A stretch of 64,000 nucleotides of DNA from Methylorubrum salsuginis (GTDB taxonomy: Bacteria; Pseudomonadota; Alphaproteobacteria; Rhizobiales; Beijerinckiaceae). Below the pieces are notes generated by a model. It had not been told where the DNA came from. It did no database searches and worked only from the letters and a program-made list of their open reading frames with translations. Within the stretch, counting starts at the first letter, position 1, and each line of letters starts with the position of its first letter. A program made the position numbers and the translations under genes. Location: positions 36,726 through 100,725 of the forward strand of contig NZ_FOSV01000018.1 in assembly GCF_900114375.1 (NCBI RefSeq). Direction: 5' to 3'. Shown here one piece after another: positions 34,372 to 42,757 of this stretch.

Positions 34372-34721
34372 GAGGTTCAGGACGCTCGTCTCTTCTTCAC
34401 CTCAGTCAGTTCGTTTCAAGGCCGTTCGATTTGGCGACGAACGATCTCCGCCAGGTACCGCTATTTTCAGTCGGCTAAGCCCAATCGCCGGACGTCCCCT
34501 TTCTCCGATCTGCATCATAAAGCGGAAGGGCAGCAAACCATCCCATCCGGTCCTTCAGCGACAGCGCCGCGAATGTCTGCTTGGGGTCAGGAGTTCGCAT
34601 CCCGCTTGTTCGGCTGTGCGCCATAAACAGACCTCGCCTGCAGGCCAGACTCCGCGGCGCCTGCCCGCGCGGGGTCCACGACACCGAGTGCCGTTCGCGG
34701 GCAGTGTCCGCGAGCGACGGC
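34372..34721. other. Intergenic region upstream of the selenium island
   Basis: This 350-base region lies between the end of the NAD(P)-binding protein gene and the ohrR-like promoter. A minus-strand open frame of 99 codons spans part of it (34475-34774) but has no ribosome-binding site or recognisable product. I see no repeat or strong terminator. Confidence 0.35.
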
Positions 34722-34760
34722 TTGACATCATTCTTCACGCATGAACCATTCACGATTGAA
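34722..34760 (+). promoter_or_regulatory. Candidate promoter with tandem inverted-repeat operators
   Basis: TTGACA (34722-34727) is a consensus -35 hexamer. Downstream lie two copies of the dyad TTCA-N4-TGAA, at 34734-34745 (TTCACGCATGAA) and 34749-34760 (TTCACGATTGAA), with centres 15 bases apart. They overlap the expected -10 region and end 13 bases before the regulator start at 34774. This is a plausible autoregulatory operator for the MarR-type repressor that follows. Confidence 0.5.
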
Positions 34761-34773
34761 GGATATGTCAGCA

Positions 34774-35238
34774 ATGGGCGCTCGCAAACGCCGTCTCAGG
34801 CTCGACGACCAGCTCTGCTTCGCGCTCTACGCCGCGACGAACGCGGTGGTGCGCGCCTACCGGCCCCTGCTCGGCGAACTGGGCCTCACCTACCCGCAAT
34901 ATCTCGTGATGCTGGCGCTCTGGCAGGACGGCGCCGCGCCGGCCCATACGCTCGCCGCGCGGCTGCAGCTCGGCGCCAGCGCGATCACGCCGCTGGTCGA
35001 CAGGCTGGAGGCGGCCGGTCTCGTGACCCGCGCGCGAGGGACCGACCGGCGCGTCGTGCTCGTCGCGCTGACGGAAGCCGGCAGGCGTCTGGAGGAGAAG
35101 GTCGCCGTCGCGCAGCAGGCCGTCGTCTGCCGTACGGGCCTCGAAGAGGACAGCCTCGCCGCGCTGCGTCAGGAACTGAAGGCCCTTGCCGATCGCATCG
35201 CGGGGTCCGGCAGCGTGCCGCAGGACGAAACGGTCTGA
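34774..35238 (+). CDS. MarR-family regulator of the OhrR type
   Basis: OhrR repressors sense organic peroxides through a conserved N-terminal Cys. The 154-residue protein has the family signature LDDQLCFALYAATNAV with the sensing Cys at residue 15, then LTYPQYLVMLALW and a winged HTH (LQLGASAITPLVDRLEAAGLV, about residues 66-86). No ohr gene is nearby; the next gene, 74 bases downstream in the same direction, begins the ABC/selB/selA operon, so redox control of selenium uptake is plausible. Upstream in-frame ATGs (34741, 34765) exist; 34774 has the best spacing from the AAGGA site. Confidence 0.82.
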   Translation: MGARKRRLRLDDQLCFALYAATNAVVRAYRPLLGELGLTYPQYLVMLALWQDGAAPAHTLAARLQLGASAITPLVDRLEAAGLVTRARGTDRRVVLVALTEAGRRLEEKVAVAQQAVVCRTGLEEDSLAALRQELKALADRIAGSGSVPQDETV

Positions 35239-35312
35239 CGAAGGGCGGCATCCGCCGCGCCGGCCCGACGACGACGAAGGTCCGAAAAAGGGCCGACTTG
35301 GGAGGGACGCCA

Positions 35313-36215
35313 GTGATCGGGGTGACAACGCGGCCGTCGCGGACGGGCCTGCTCGCGGCCGTGCTCGCGCTCGCCCAAACCGTCCTGGGCGTCGCGGCGG
35401 GGCGCGCCGAGGATCGTCCGCCCTTCGTCTTCACCGGCATCCCGGATCAGGATGAGAGCCGCCTCGTCGAGCGCTTCGGCCGGGTCGCGACGTACTTGGA
35501 GGCCAAACTCGGCGTGCCGGTGCGCTACATCCCGGTGAAGAACTATCCGGCCGCCGTCACCGCCTTCACCAACGGGCAGGTGCAGCTCGCGTGGTTCGGC
35601 GGCTTCACCGGGGTCCAGGCCCGCAAGGCGGTGCCCGGGGCGCACGCCATCGCGCAAGGAGCCGAGGACGCGTCCTTCAAGACCTATCTCATCGCCAACG
35701 CCCGGTCCGGGCTCACCCCCTCGAAGGACTTCCCGCAGGCGGTCGCGGGGAAGACCTTCACCTTCGGGGCACGGGCCTCGACCTCGGGCCGGCTGATGCC
35801 GGAGCACTTCATCCGGCAGGCATTTCCGGGGAAGACGCCGGAGCAGGTGTTTTCCCGCGTCGGCTTCTCGGGCGACCACTCGCGCACGATCCAGCTCGTC
35901 GTGTCCGGCGCCTTCGAGGTCGGGGCGGTCGATTACACGGTCTGGGATCTCGACACCAAGGCCGGCAAGCTCGATCCCTCAGTGGTCAAGGTGATCTGGG
36001 AGAGCCCGCCCTACCCGGACTACCAGTGGACGGTGCGCGGCGACGTCGAGGCGACCTACGGCGCCGGCTTCACCGAGCGGCTGAGAGCCGCACTCGTTGG
36101 GATTGAGGACCCCGCAATCCTCGAACCGTTCGGGCGCTCGAAGTTCGTGCCCGTGACCGATGCGGCCTACGACCCGCTGATCGCGGTCGCCAAGTCCACC
36201 GGGCTGCTCGACTGA
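35313..36215 (+). CDS. PhnD-like ABC transporter solute-binding protein, putative selenate/selenium type
   Basis: This periplasmic binding protein would capture an oxyanion for import. The 300-residue product has a signal peptide (about 1-33), and the PhnD/SsuA-like fold with FTGIPDQDE near the mature start, VKNYPAAVTAFTNGQVQLAW and FGARASTSGRLMPEHFI. Homologues directly upstream of selB/selA are annotated as putative selenate ABC transporter proteins; the ligand is inferred from that context. The GTG at 35313 has a GGGAGGG site 7 bases upstream. Confidence 0.85.
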   Translation: MIGVTTRPSRTGLLAAVLALAQTVLGVAAGRAEDRPPFVFTGIPDQDESRLVERFGRVATYLEAKLGVPVRYIPVKNYPAAVTAFTNGQVQLAWFGGFTGVQARKAVPGAHAIAQGAEDASFKTYLIANARSGLTPSKDFPQAVAGKTFTFGARASTSGRLMPEHFIRQAFPGKTPEQVFSRVGFSGDHSRTIQLVVSGAFEVGAVDYTVWDLDTKAGKLDPSVVKVIWESPPYPDYQWTVRGDVEATYGAGFTERLRAALVGIEDPAILEPFGRSKFVPVTDAAYDPLIAVAKSTGLLD

Positions 36216-36222
36216 CCCGCCC

Positions 36223-36891
36223 GTGGCCGCGCCCGCGCTCACCCTCTCGAACGCCTCGGCCGCCTATGGCGGGCGGACCGTACTCGCCGGCATCGACCTG
36301 ACGATCCGGGCGGGCGAGCGCGTCGCGCTGCTGGGCCGTTCGGGCGCGGGCAAGTCGACGCTGCTCGGCCTCCTCCACGCGCAGGCGCCCGAGCGCATTG
36401 CCCTGGTGCCGCAGTCCGCCGCTCTGGTGCGGACGCTGTCGGTGTTCCACAACGTCTATATGGGCCGGCTCGACCGCCGCTCGACCCTGCACAACCTGCG
36501 CACCCTCGTCCGGCCGGCCTCGGCCGATTGGCGCGAGGTCGGCGGCGTTCTCGCCCGCGTCGGGCTCGCCGAGGCGATCCGCACCCGCGCCGGGGCGCTG
36601 TCGGGCGGGCAGCAGCAGCGGGTCTCGGTCGCCCGCGCCCTCTACAATCGCGGGCCGATCCTGATCGCCGACGAGCCGGTCTCGGCCCTCGACCGCGTCC
36701 AGGGCGCGGGCATCCTGGCCGAGATGGCCCGCACCCACGAGACGCTGGTGCTGGCGCTGCACGACGTGGCCCTGGCGCTCGCGGCGACCGACCGCATCGT
36801 CGTGCTGGATGCCGGCCGCATCGTCCTCGACGCGCCGGCCCGCGACCTCGATGCCGCGCGGCTTAGCCCCTACTATGCGGGGACGGCGTGA
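36223..36891 (+). CDS. PhnC-like ABC transporter ATP-binding protein
   Basis: The 222-residue ATPase would energise the import system. It has Walker A (GRSGAGKST, about residues 38-46), a Q-loop (LVPQSAALV), the signature LSGGQQQR and Walker B ILIADEP followed by the H-loop LALHD. The GTG start lies 7 bases after the binding-protein stop, and the stop overlaps the permease start (GTGA). The family is close to phosphonate transporters; the selB/selA context points to selenium oxyanion uptake. Confidence 0.9.
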   Translation: MAAPALTLSNASAAYGGRTVLAGIDLTIRAGERVALLGRSGAGKSTLLGLLHAQAPERIALVPQSAALVRTLSVFHNVYMGRLDRRSTLHNLRTLVRPASADWREVGGVLARVGLAEAIRTRAGALSGGQQQRVSVARALYNRGPILIADEPVSALDRVQGAGILAEMARTHETLVLALHDVALALAATDRIVVLDAGRIVLDAPARDLDAARLSPYYAGTA

Positions 36892-38435
36892 GCGGGCCCG
36901 GGCGCCTTGCCCCGCACGGGCCGTCCGCCGGCTACAGCGCCGTCAGCCGCTGGTTCGCGGCGCTCGCGCTCGCCGCCCTGCTCGCCGCCGACCTCCACGT
37001 ATCGAGCCTGCAGCCCTGGGCCGAGCTGCGGCGGCTGCTCGCGGGATTCGTGCGCGCCGACTTCCCCTCGGTCGAGGCCTGGAGCATCGTCCACACGGTC
37101 GCCTTCGCCGTGCTCGGCGTCGGGATCGGCGCAGGGGCGGGCTTCGGGCTCGCGATTCCCTTCGCCCACTCGCGCGCGGTGCGCGGGCTCTGCGCGGCCC
37201 TGCGGTCCGTGCACGAGCTGTTCTGGGCGCTCCTCCTGATGCAGGTCTTCGGCCTCTCGGCGACGACCGGCATCCTCGCCCTCGCGCTGCCCTATGCCGG
37301 CATCTGCGCCAAGGTCTATTCGGAGATCATCGAGGAGGCCGACCTCGCGGCGCTCCGCGTCCTGCCGCCCGGCACCGGCGCGGTCTCGGCGTTCGCCTAC
37401 GCCCGCCTGCCGGACGTGGCGGACAAGCTGCGCCACTACACCCTCTACCGGCTCGAATGCGGCCTGCGCGCGACCCTGGTGCTCGGCTTCATCGGCCTGC
37501 CGACCATGGGCTTCCACCTCGAATCCGCCTTCCGCCAGGGCCGCTACGGCGAGGCGGGCGCCCTGCTCCTCGTGTTCTATGTCCTGATCGGCACGCGCCG
37601 GCTGTGGCTGCGCCCGCTCACCTTGCCGTTCCTCGCGGTCGCGAGCCTGCTCGCTTTGCCCGCCACGGTCGGCAGCACCGCAATCGGCGCGAGCCTCGCC
37701 CGCTTCCTCGAGCACGACATCGTGCCGGCCCCGTTGCGCGGCGCGGCCCTGTCCGATCCCGACACCTGGGCCCAGTTCGGGGCGTGGCTGCGGCCGATCC
37801 TGACCGATCAGGTCGGCCCGGGCATCCTCCAGACCCTGATGCTGGCGCAGGTCGCGCTGGTGGCGACTGCGCTTGGGAGCCTCGTCCTATTCCCCCTCGT
37901 GTCCCGGCGCTTTGCCGGGCGCATCGGCCAGCCGCTCGGCCGCGTCCTCCTCGTCACCGTGCGCTCGACGCCGGAATACATGCTGGCCTACGTCGCCCTC
38001 CTGCTGCTCGGGCCCTCGATGCTGCCCGCGATCCTGGCGCTGTCGATCCACAATGCCGGCATCGTCGGCTACCTCATGGGCCGCCACGCCGACGACCTGC
38101 CCTACCGCCCGGACGCGCCGCGGGGGCTGAACCTCTACGCCTACGAGACCGTGCCGCGGCTCTACGGCCAGTTCCTAGCCTACCTGCTCTATCGCTGGGA
38201 GATCATCCTGCGCGAGAGCGCGATCCTCGGCATGCTCGGCGTGGCCACGCTCGGCTTCCACATCGACGCCGCGATCTCGGAATTGCGGCTCGACGTGGCC
38301 GTCATCCTGATCGCCGCGACCGCCGCGATGACGATGGCGGTCGATGCCCTGTCGCGGGCGCTGCGCCGCACCTTACGCATCGCCGACCTGCCGACGCGCC
38401 TGTCGCGGCCGCTGGCTCCGCGCACGGGGGCCTGA
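36888..38435 (+). CDS. PhnE-like ABC transporter permease (double-length)
   Basis: The 515-residue membrane protein is about twice the length of PhnE and contains two permease halves, each with a set of membrane segments and an EAA-type loop (LRVLPPGTGAVSAFAY in the first half, EAV-like EILRESAILGMLG in the second). It therefore probably works as a fused homodimer equivalent. The GTG at 36888 overlaps the ATPase stop, and selB begins directly after its stop, which places it inside the selenocysteine operon. Confidence 0.88.
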   Translation: MSGPGRLAPHGPSAGYSAVSRWFAALALAALLAADLHVSSLQPWAELRRLLAGFVRADFPSVEAWSIVHTVAFAVLGVGIGAGAGFGLAIPFAHSRAVRGLCAALRSVHELFWALLLMQVFGLSATTGILALALPYAGICAKVYSEIIEEADLAALRVLPPGTGAVSAFAYARLPDVADKLRHYTLYRLECGLRATLVLGFIGLPTMGFHLESAFRQGRYGEAGALLLVFYVLIGTRRLWLRPLTLPFLAVASLLALPATVGSTAIGASLARFLEHDIVPAPLRGAALSDPDTWAQFGAWLRPILTDQVGPGILQTLMLAQVALVATALGSLVLFPLVSRRFAGRIGQPLGRVLLVTVRSTPEYMLAYVALLLLGPSMLPAILALSIHNAGIVGYLMGRHADDLPYRPDAPRGLNLYAYETVPRLYGQFLAYLLYRWEIILRESAILGMLGVATLGFHIDAAISELRLDVAVILIAATAAMTMAVDALSRALRRTLRIADLPTRLSRPLAPRTGA

Positions 38436-38436
38436 G

Positions 38437-40404
38437 ATGGGCGCCCGCATCATCGTCGCCACGGCCGGACACATCGACCACGGCAAGACTTCGCTCGTGA
38501 AGGCGCTGACCGGCATCGATGCAGACCGGCTGCCCGAGGAGAAGGCGCGCGGCATCACGCTCGACCTCGGCTTCGCCTACCACCACGGCGACGATGGGAC
38601 GACGCTCGGCTTCGTCGACGTGCCGGGCCACGAGCGGCTGGTGCGCACCATGGTGGCGGGCGCCACGGGCGTCGACGCCGCGCTCCTCGTCGTGGCGGCC
38701 GACGACGGCGTCATGCCCCAGACCCGCGAGCATCTGGCGATCCTCGACCTCCTCGGGATCGGCCGCGGCGTCGTCGCGATCACGAAGAGCGACCGCGTCG
38801 AGGAGACCCGCCTCGCCGCGGTAAGGCAGGAAGTCCGCGCCCTCGTCGCCGGCACCGCGCTGGCTGACAGCTTGATCCTGCCCTGCTCGGCTCGCACCGG
38901 CGCCGGGATCGCGGCGCTCGCCGCCGGTCTCGCCGCGGCGGTCGGAGAGAGCGCCGAGCGCGCGCCGCAGCGGGGGTTCCGCCTCGCGGTGGACCGCCAC
39001 TTCACCGTGCCGGGCGTCGGGCTCGTGGTCACCGGGGCGGTCCATGCCGGGACGGTGGCGGTCGGCGACCGGCTCCTGCTCTCGCCCGGCGGGCGCGAGG
39101 TGCGGGTGCGTGGGCTGCGTGCGCAGGACCGGGAGACAGCAAGCGGCGCGGCGGGCGAGCGCTGCGCCCTCAACATCGTCGGCGCACGCCTGTCCCGCGA
39201 GGACGTGCACCGGGGCGACTGGCTCCTGGCTCCCGACCTGCACGCGCCCGCGACCCGCCTCGACGTGCGCCTGCGCCTGCTGCCCTCCGAGGCCGGGCCG
39301 CTGCGCCACCGCACCCCCGTCCAGGTCCATCTCGGCGCGGCCGCGGTCGCGGGCCGGGTGCTGCTCCTCGACGGGTCCTCGCTCGAACCGGGCCGGGAGG
39401 GGCTGGCCCAACTCACCCTAGACGCGCCGCTCGGTGCGCTCGGCGGCGATGCTTACGTGCTGCGCGACGCCTCCGCCCGGCGGACGCTGGGCGGGGGCCG
39501 CGTCCTCGATCCGTTCGGCCCTCGCCGCGGCCTGCGGACCCCGGGCCGCCGGACGCTGCTCGAAGCGCTCGGGGAACCGGACGACGCGCGCGCGCTGTCG
39601 CGGGCGCTCGACGGTACTGAGGGCGGGCTCGACCTCGACCACTTCCGCCGCGTCCGCAACGTCGTGCCTGCCGCCGAGGCCGCCTTATTTGCAGCAGCCG
39701 ACCTGCGCGTCGTGCCCGGACCATCGGGCCGGCTCGGCTTCGTGGCTCCCCGCCTCGATGCGCTGGCCGAGCGGCTGCGCGCGAGCCTCGACGCGTGCCA
39801 CCGGGACGAGCCGGACAATCCAGGCCTCACTTTCGAAGAGTTGCTGGGCTCCATCCCGCGGCCGCTGCATCCGGCCGTGCGCCCCGCCCTGCAGGGTGAG
39901 CTCGAGGCCGGCCGCATCGTGCGGCGCGGCGCCGTCCATCACCGCCCCGGCCACGTCATCCGCCTCGCCCCGGTCGATGTCGAGCTGTGGGAGCGGGTCC
40001 GCGCGGTCCAGCGCGCGGCGGGCCGCGACCAGCACCGTCTCAGCCGTCTCGCCGAACGGCTCGGCCACGAGCCCGACGAGATCCGGCCGCTGCTCGACAA
40101 GCTCGGGCGGATCGGCTGGCTGCGGCGGGTCTCGAAGGCCTACTACGTCCTGCCCGAGGCCGCCGCCGATCTCGCGGGCGTGGCCGAGGCGGTCGCCGCC
40201 GAGCATCCCGACGGGCTCCTCACCGTCGGCAACTTCCGCGCGGCGGCGGGGATCGACCGCCACATCACCATGCCGCTCCTCGAACATTTCGACGCCGCCG
40301 GCTTCACCACCCGCCTTGGCGAGGGCCGGCGCATCACCGGCGACCGCCGGGCGATTTTTTCGCCCGACGGGGCCGTCGCCGGCACGGAATCGACCCTTCC
40401 ATGA
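38437..40404 (+). CDS. selB: Selenocysteine-specific translation elongation factor SelB
   Basis: SelB binds Sec-tRNA(Sec) and a SECIS hairpin and delivers Sec to in-frame UGA codons. The 655-residue protein has a GTPase domain with G1 GHIDHGKT (11-18), the EEKARGITLD switch region, DVPGHE, and TKSD in place of NKxD, then EF-Tu-like beta barrels (about 175-370) and C-terminal winged-helix repeats that bind the SECIS RNA (about 390-640). It starts 1 base after the permease stop and overlaps selA by ATGA. It looks complete. Confidence 0.97.
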   Translation: MGARIIVATAGHIDHGKTSLVKALTGIDADRLPEEKARGITLDLGFAYHHGDDGTTLGFVDVPGHERLVRTMVAGATGVDAALLVVAADDGVMPQTREHLAILDLLGIGRGVVAITKSDRVEETRLAAVRQEVRALVAGTALADSLILPCSARTGAGIAALAAGLAAAVGESAERAPQRGFRLAVDRHFTVPGVGLVVTGAVHAGTVAVGDRLLLSPGGREVRVRGLRAQDRETASGAAGERCALNIVGARLSREDVHRGDWLLAPDLHAPATRLDVRLRLLPSEAGPLRHRTPVQVHLGAAAVAGRVLLLDGSSLEPGREGLAQLTLDAPLGALGGDAYVLRDASARRTLGGGRVLDPFGPRRGLRTPGRRTLLEALGEPDDARALSRALDGTEGGLDLDHFRRVRNVVPAAEAALFAAADLRVVPGPSGRLGFVAPRLDALAERLRASLDACHRDEPDNPGLTFEELLGSIPRPLHPAVRPALQGELEAGRIVRRGAVHHRPGHVIRLAPVDVELWERVRAVQRAAGRDQHRLSRLAERLGHEPDEIRPLLDKLGRIGWLRRVSKAYYVLPEAAADLAGVAEAVAAEHPDGLLTVGNFRAAAGIDRHITMPLLEHFDAAGFTTRLGEGRRITGDRRAIFSPDGAVAGTESTLP

Positions 40405-41834
40405 ACGCACCCGCGAAAAGCCCATCGGCGCCTACGCGCCCGCGACCACCCTCGGTCGAGCGCCTGCTCACGCATCACGGGGCGGCGGCACCGCTCGCGG
40501 CCTACGGGCGCACGGCGCTGACCGGGGCGATCCGGGCCGAACTCGCCGCGATTCGGGCGGGCGACGCCGAAATGGCGCCGGAAGCCGCGCTGCTGGCGCG
40601 TGCGGATGCACGTCTCGCCGCCGAGCGGCGCCCGTCGCTGCGCCCCGTCCTCAATCTGACCGGGACGGTGCTGCACACCAATCTCGGCCGCGCCCTGCTC
40701 CCGCAAGAGGCCGCGCAGGCTGTCGCCGCCGTGATGACGGGTGCGGCAAACCTCGAATTCGATCTGGAGCGCGGCGAGCGGGGCGAGCGCGACAGCCATG
40801 TCGAGGCGCTGGTCCGGCGGCTCACCGGGGCCGAGGCGGCGGTCGTGGTCAACAACAACGCGGCCGCCGTGCTGCTCGTGCTCAACGCGCTCGCCATGCG
40901 CCGGGAGGTGATCGTCTCGCGCGGCGAACTCGTCGAGATCGGCGGCTCGTTCCGGGTGCCGGACGTGATGGCGCGGGCCGGCTGCCGGCTACGCGAGGTC
41001 GGCACCACCAACCGCACGCATCTGGCCGACTACGCCGAGGCGATCGGCCCGAGGACGGGGCTCGTGATGAAGGTGCATCCGAGCAACTACGCGATCCACG
41101 GCTTCACCGCCGAGGCCGCCGAGGCCGATCTTGGGCGCCTGTGCCGGGAGCGCGGCGTGCCCTTCGCGGTCGATCTCGGCAGCGGCAACCTGATCGACTT
41201 CTCCTCCTACGGCCTGCCGCCGGAGCCGACCGTGCAGGCGGCGCTCGCCAACGCCGACCTCGTCACCTTTTCCGGTGACAAGCTGCTCGGCGCCGTGCAG
41301 TGCGGCATCATCGCAGGCCGACGCGACCTGATCGCCCGCGTGCGAAAGAATCCGCTGAAGCGGGCGCTGCGGGTCGACAAGATGACCTACGCGGCGCTGG
41401 AGGCCACCTTACGCCTTTACCTCCATCCCGAGACCCTGAGCGAGCGGTTGCCGACCCTGCGCCTGCTAACTCGCCCCGAGGCCGAGATCCGCGCGCAGGC
41501 CGAGCGGCTGCTCCCCCGCGTCTCGGAGCGGTTGACTGGACTGGCCGCGGTCGCGCTCGAGCCGTGCACGAGCCAGATCGGCTCCGGCGCGCTGCCGGTC
41601 GAGACGCTGCCGAGTGCCTGCCTCGCCCTCCGCCCGCCCGTCGACGAGCGCCGGGCCGGCGCGTGGCTGAAGCGGCTGGCGGAACGCCTGCGCGCCCTGC
41701 CGGTGCCGGTGATCGGCCGCATCGGCGACGGGGCGCTGCGCCTCGACCTGCGCACGCTGGAGGACGAGGCCGTCTTCCTCGCCCAGATCGATGCGCTGGC
41801 CGGGGCTGCCTTCCCTTCACGCGAGGAAACGTGA
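40401..41834 (+). CDS. selA: L-seryl-tRNA(Sec) selenium transferase SelA
   Basis: SelA converts Ser-tRNA(Sec) to Sec-tRNA(Sec) using selenophosphate and PLP. The 477-residue protein has the N-terminal tRNA-binding region (SVERLLTHHG), LNLTGTVLHTNLGRALL, EFDLERGERGER, VNNNAAAVLL and the PLP lysine in TFSGDKLLGA near residue 294. Its ATG overlaps the selB stop. The tRNA(Sec) gene lies 37 bases downstream in the same direction. Confidence 0.97.
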   Translation: MNAPAKSPSAPTRPRPPSVERLLTHHGAAAPLAAYGRTALTGAIRAELAAIRAGDAEMAPEAALLARADARLAAERRPSLRPVLNLTGTVLHTNLGRALLPQEAAQAVAAVMTGAANLEFDLERGERGERDSHVEALVRRLTGAEAAVVVNNNAAAVLLVLNALAMRREVIVSRGELVEIGGSFRVPDVMARAGCRLREVGTTNRTHLADYAEAIGPRTGLVMKVHPSNYAIHGFTAEAAEADLGRLCRERGVPFAVDLGSGNLIDFSSYGLPPEPTVQAALANADLVTFSGDKLLGAVQCGIIAGRRDLIARVRKNPLKRALRVDKMTYAALEATLRLYLHPETLSERLPTLRLLTRPEAEIRAQAERLLPRVSERLTGLAAVALEPCTSQIGSGALPVETLPSACLALRPPVDERRAGAWLKRLAERLRALPVPVIGRIGDGALRLDLRTLEDEAVFLAQIDALAGAAFPSREET

Positions 41835-41871
41835 CTGTCCTCCCCCATGCCGCGCTGCTACACCGACCGAC

Positions 41872-41964
41872 GGAGGCGAACGGGGTCTGGTGGCCCTCCT
41901 GGTCTTCAAAACCAGCGGTACGCCAACAGCGTACGGTGGGTTCGATTCCCATCCGCTTCCGCCA
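41872..41964 (+). tRNA. selC: Selenocysteine tRNA, anticodon UCA
   Basis: The 93-base sequence folds as a Sec tRNA with CCA encoded. It has a long acceptor arm (GGAGGCG pairing with CGCTTCC, with A8 opposite C so the eighth pair is a mismatch), a six-pair D stem with a 4-base loop, anticodon stem CTGGT/ACCAG with loop CTTCAAA (anticodon TCA at 41906-41908), a long variable arm (GTACGC/GCGTAC) and a T arm with GTTCGATTC. It lies between selA and the cytochrome gene. The anticodon and long arms exclude ordinary serine or opal-suppressor tRNA. Confidence 0.97.
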
Positions 41965-41986
41965 ACGCCATCGCATCGGATCGACG

Positions 41987-42685
41987 ATGATCCCGGTCCG
42001 GCTCGCCGCCGCGCTCCTGCTCCTCGCCACCGGTGCCGCCAAGGCCGAGGGTGCAAAGGCCGAGGGCGATCCGGTCGCGGGCGCCACCGCCTTCCGGGCC
42101 TGCCTGTCCTGCCACGCCCTGGAACCCGGCCGCCACATGACCGGCCCGAGCCTGTCGGGCATCTACGGTGCGCCGGCCGGCAAGGCGGAAGGCTTCGATC
42201 GCTACTCGGAGGCGCTGGCCGCAGCGCACTTCGCCTGGACGCCGCAACGGCTCGACGCGTGGCTCGCGAACCCCTCCGCGCTCGTGCCGGGCAGCCGCAT
42301 GACCTACCTCGTCGCCGACGCGACCGTGCGGGCCGACCTCATCGCCTACCTGAAGGCCCTGCACGACGGCCGGACCGACGGCCTCGCCATCCCCCAGGCG
42401 AGCGCGCTCGACCTCAAGTCGCTGGGCCGCGCGAGCAGGGTCGAGGCGGTCCGGCTTTGCCGCGACACCTTCCGCGTGACCCTCAAGAACGGCGTCACCC
42501 TGCCGCTGTGGGAGCGCAACCTGCGCCTGCGCGTCGACAGCTCCACGGAGGGGCCCGCTCCGGGCGAGCCCGCGCTCCTGCCCGGCGGCATGCAGGGCGA
42601 CCGCTACACCCTGATCTTCCACCACCCGGCGGAGATCAGTGCGCTCATCCGAAGCGAGTGCCCGCCGGGCGAGCCGGCGCCCTGA
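41987..42685 (+). CDS. Exported c-type cytochrome
   Basis: The 232-residue protein has a signal peptide (about 1-20) and a class I cytochrome c domain with heme site CLSCH (Cys39, Cys42, His43) and a likely Met ligand in GSRMTYL near residue 105. A C-terminal extension of about 100 residues after the cytochrome domain has two Cys (LCRDTF, SECPPG) and no clear match. The ATG lies only 22 bases after tRNA(Sec). Its place in a selenium gene island suggests an electron-transfer role there, but this is inference. Confidence 0.85.
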   Translation: MIPVRLAAALLLLATGAAKAEGAKAEGDPVAGATAFRACLSCHALEPGRHMTGPSLSGIYGAPAGKAEGFDRYSEALAAAHFAWTPQRLDAWLANPSALVPGSRMTYLVADATVRADLIAYLKALHDGRTDGLAIPQASALDLKSLGRASRVEAVRLCRDTFRVTLKNGVTLPLWERNLRLRVDSSTEGPAPGEPALLPGGMQGDRYTLIFHHPAEISALIRSECPPGEPAP

Positions 42686-42692
42686 CGGCGAA

Positions 42693-42718
42693 GGCCCCGG
42701 AGATCTCTCCCCGGGGCC
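42693..42718. terminator. Hairpin between convergent cytochrome and solute-binding-protein genes
   Basis: GGCCCCGG (42693-42700) pairs with CCGGGGCC (42711-42718). The hairpin lies 7 bases after the cytochrome stop and 40 bases before the end of the convergent gene, so it can serve both directions. The following bases (CTCTCGTT) form only a weak T tract. Confidence 0.6.
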
Positions 42719-42757
42719 CTCTCGTTAACGAACGGCTGCAAGCCGATCAGCGCTCGA

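Noticed and set aside
34475..34774. 99-codon minus-strand frame before the ohrR-like gene
   Set aside because: It lacks a ribosome-binding site and recognisable product, and overlaps the likely promoter of the regulator gene.
36809..38500. Long alternative frames across the permease and selB genes
   Set aside because: They are Arg/Pro/Ala-rich shadows of PhnE-like and SelB proteins with no motifs.
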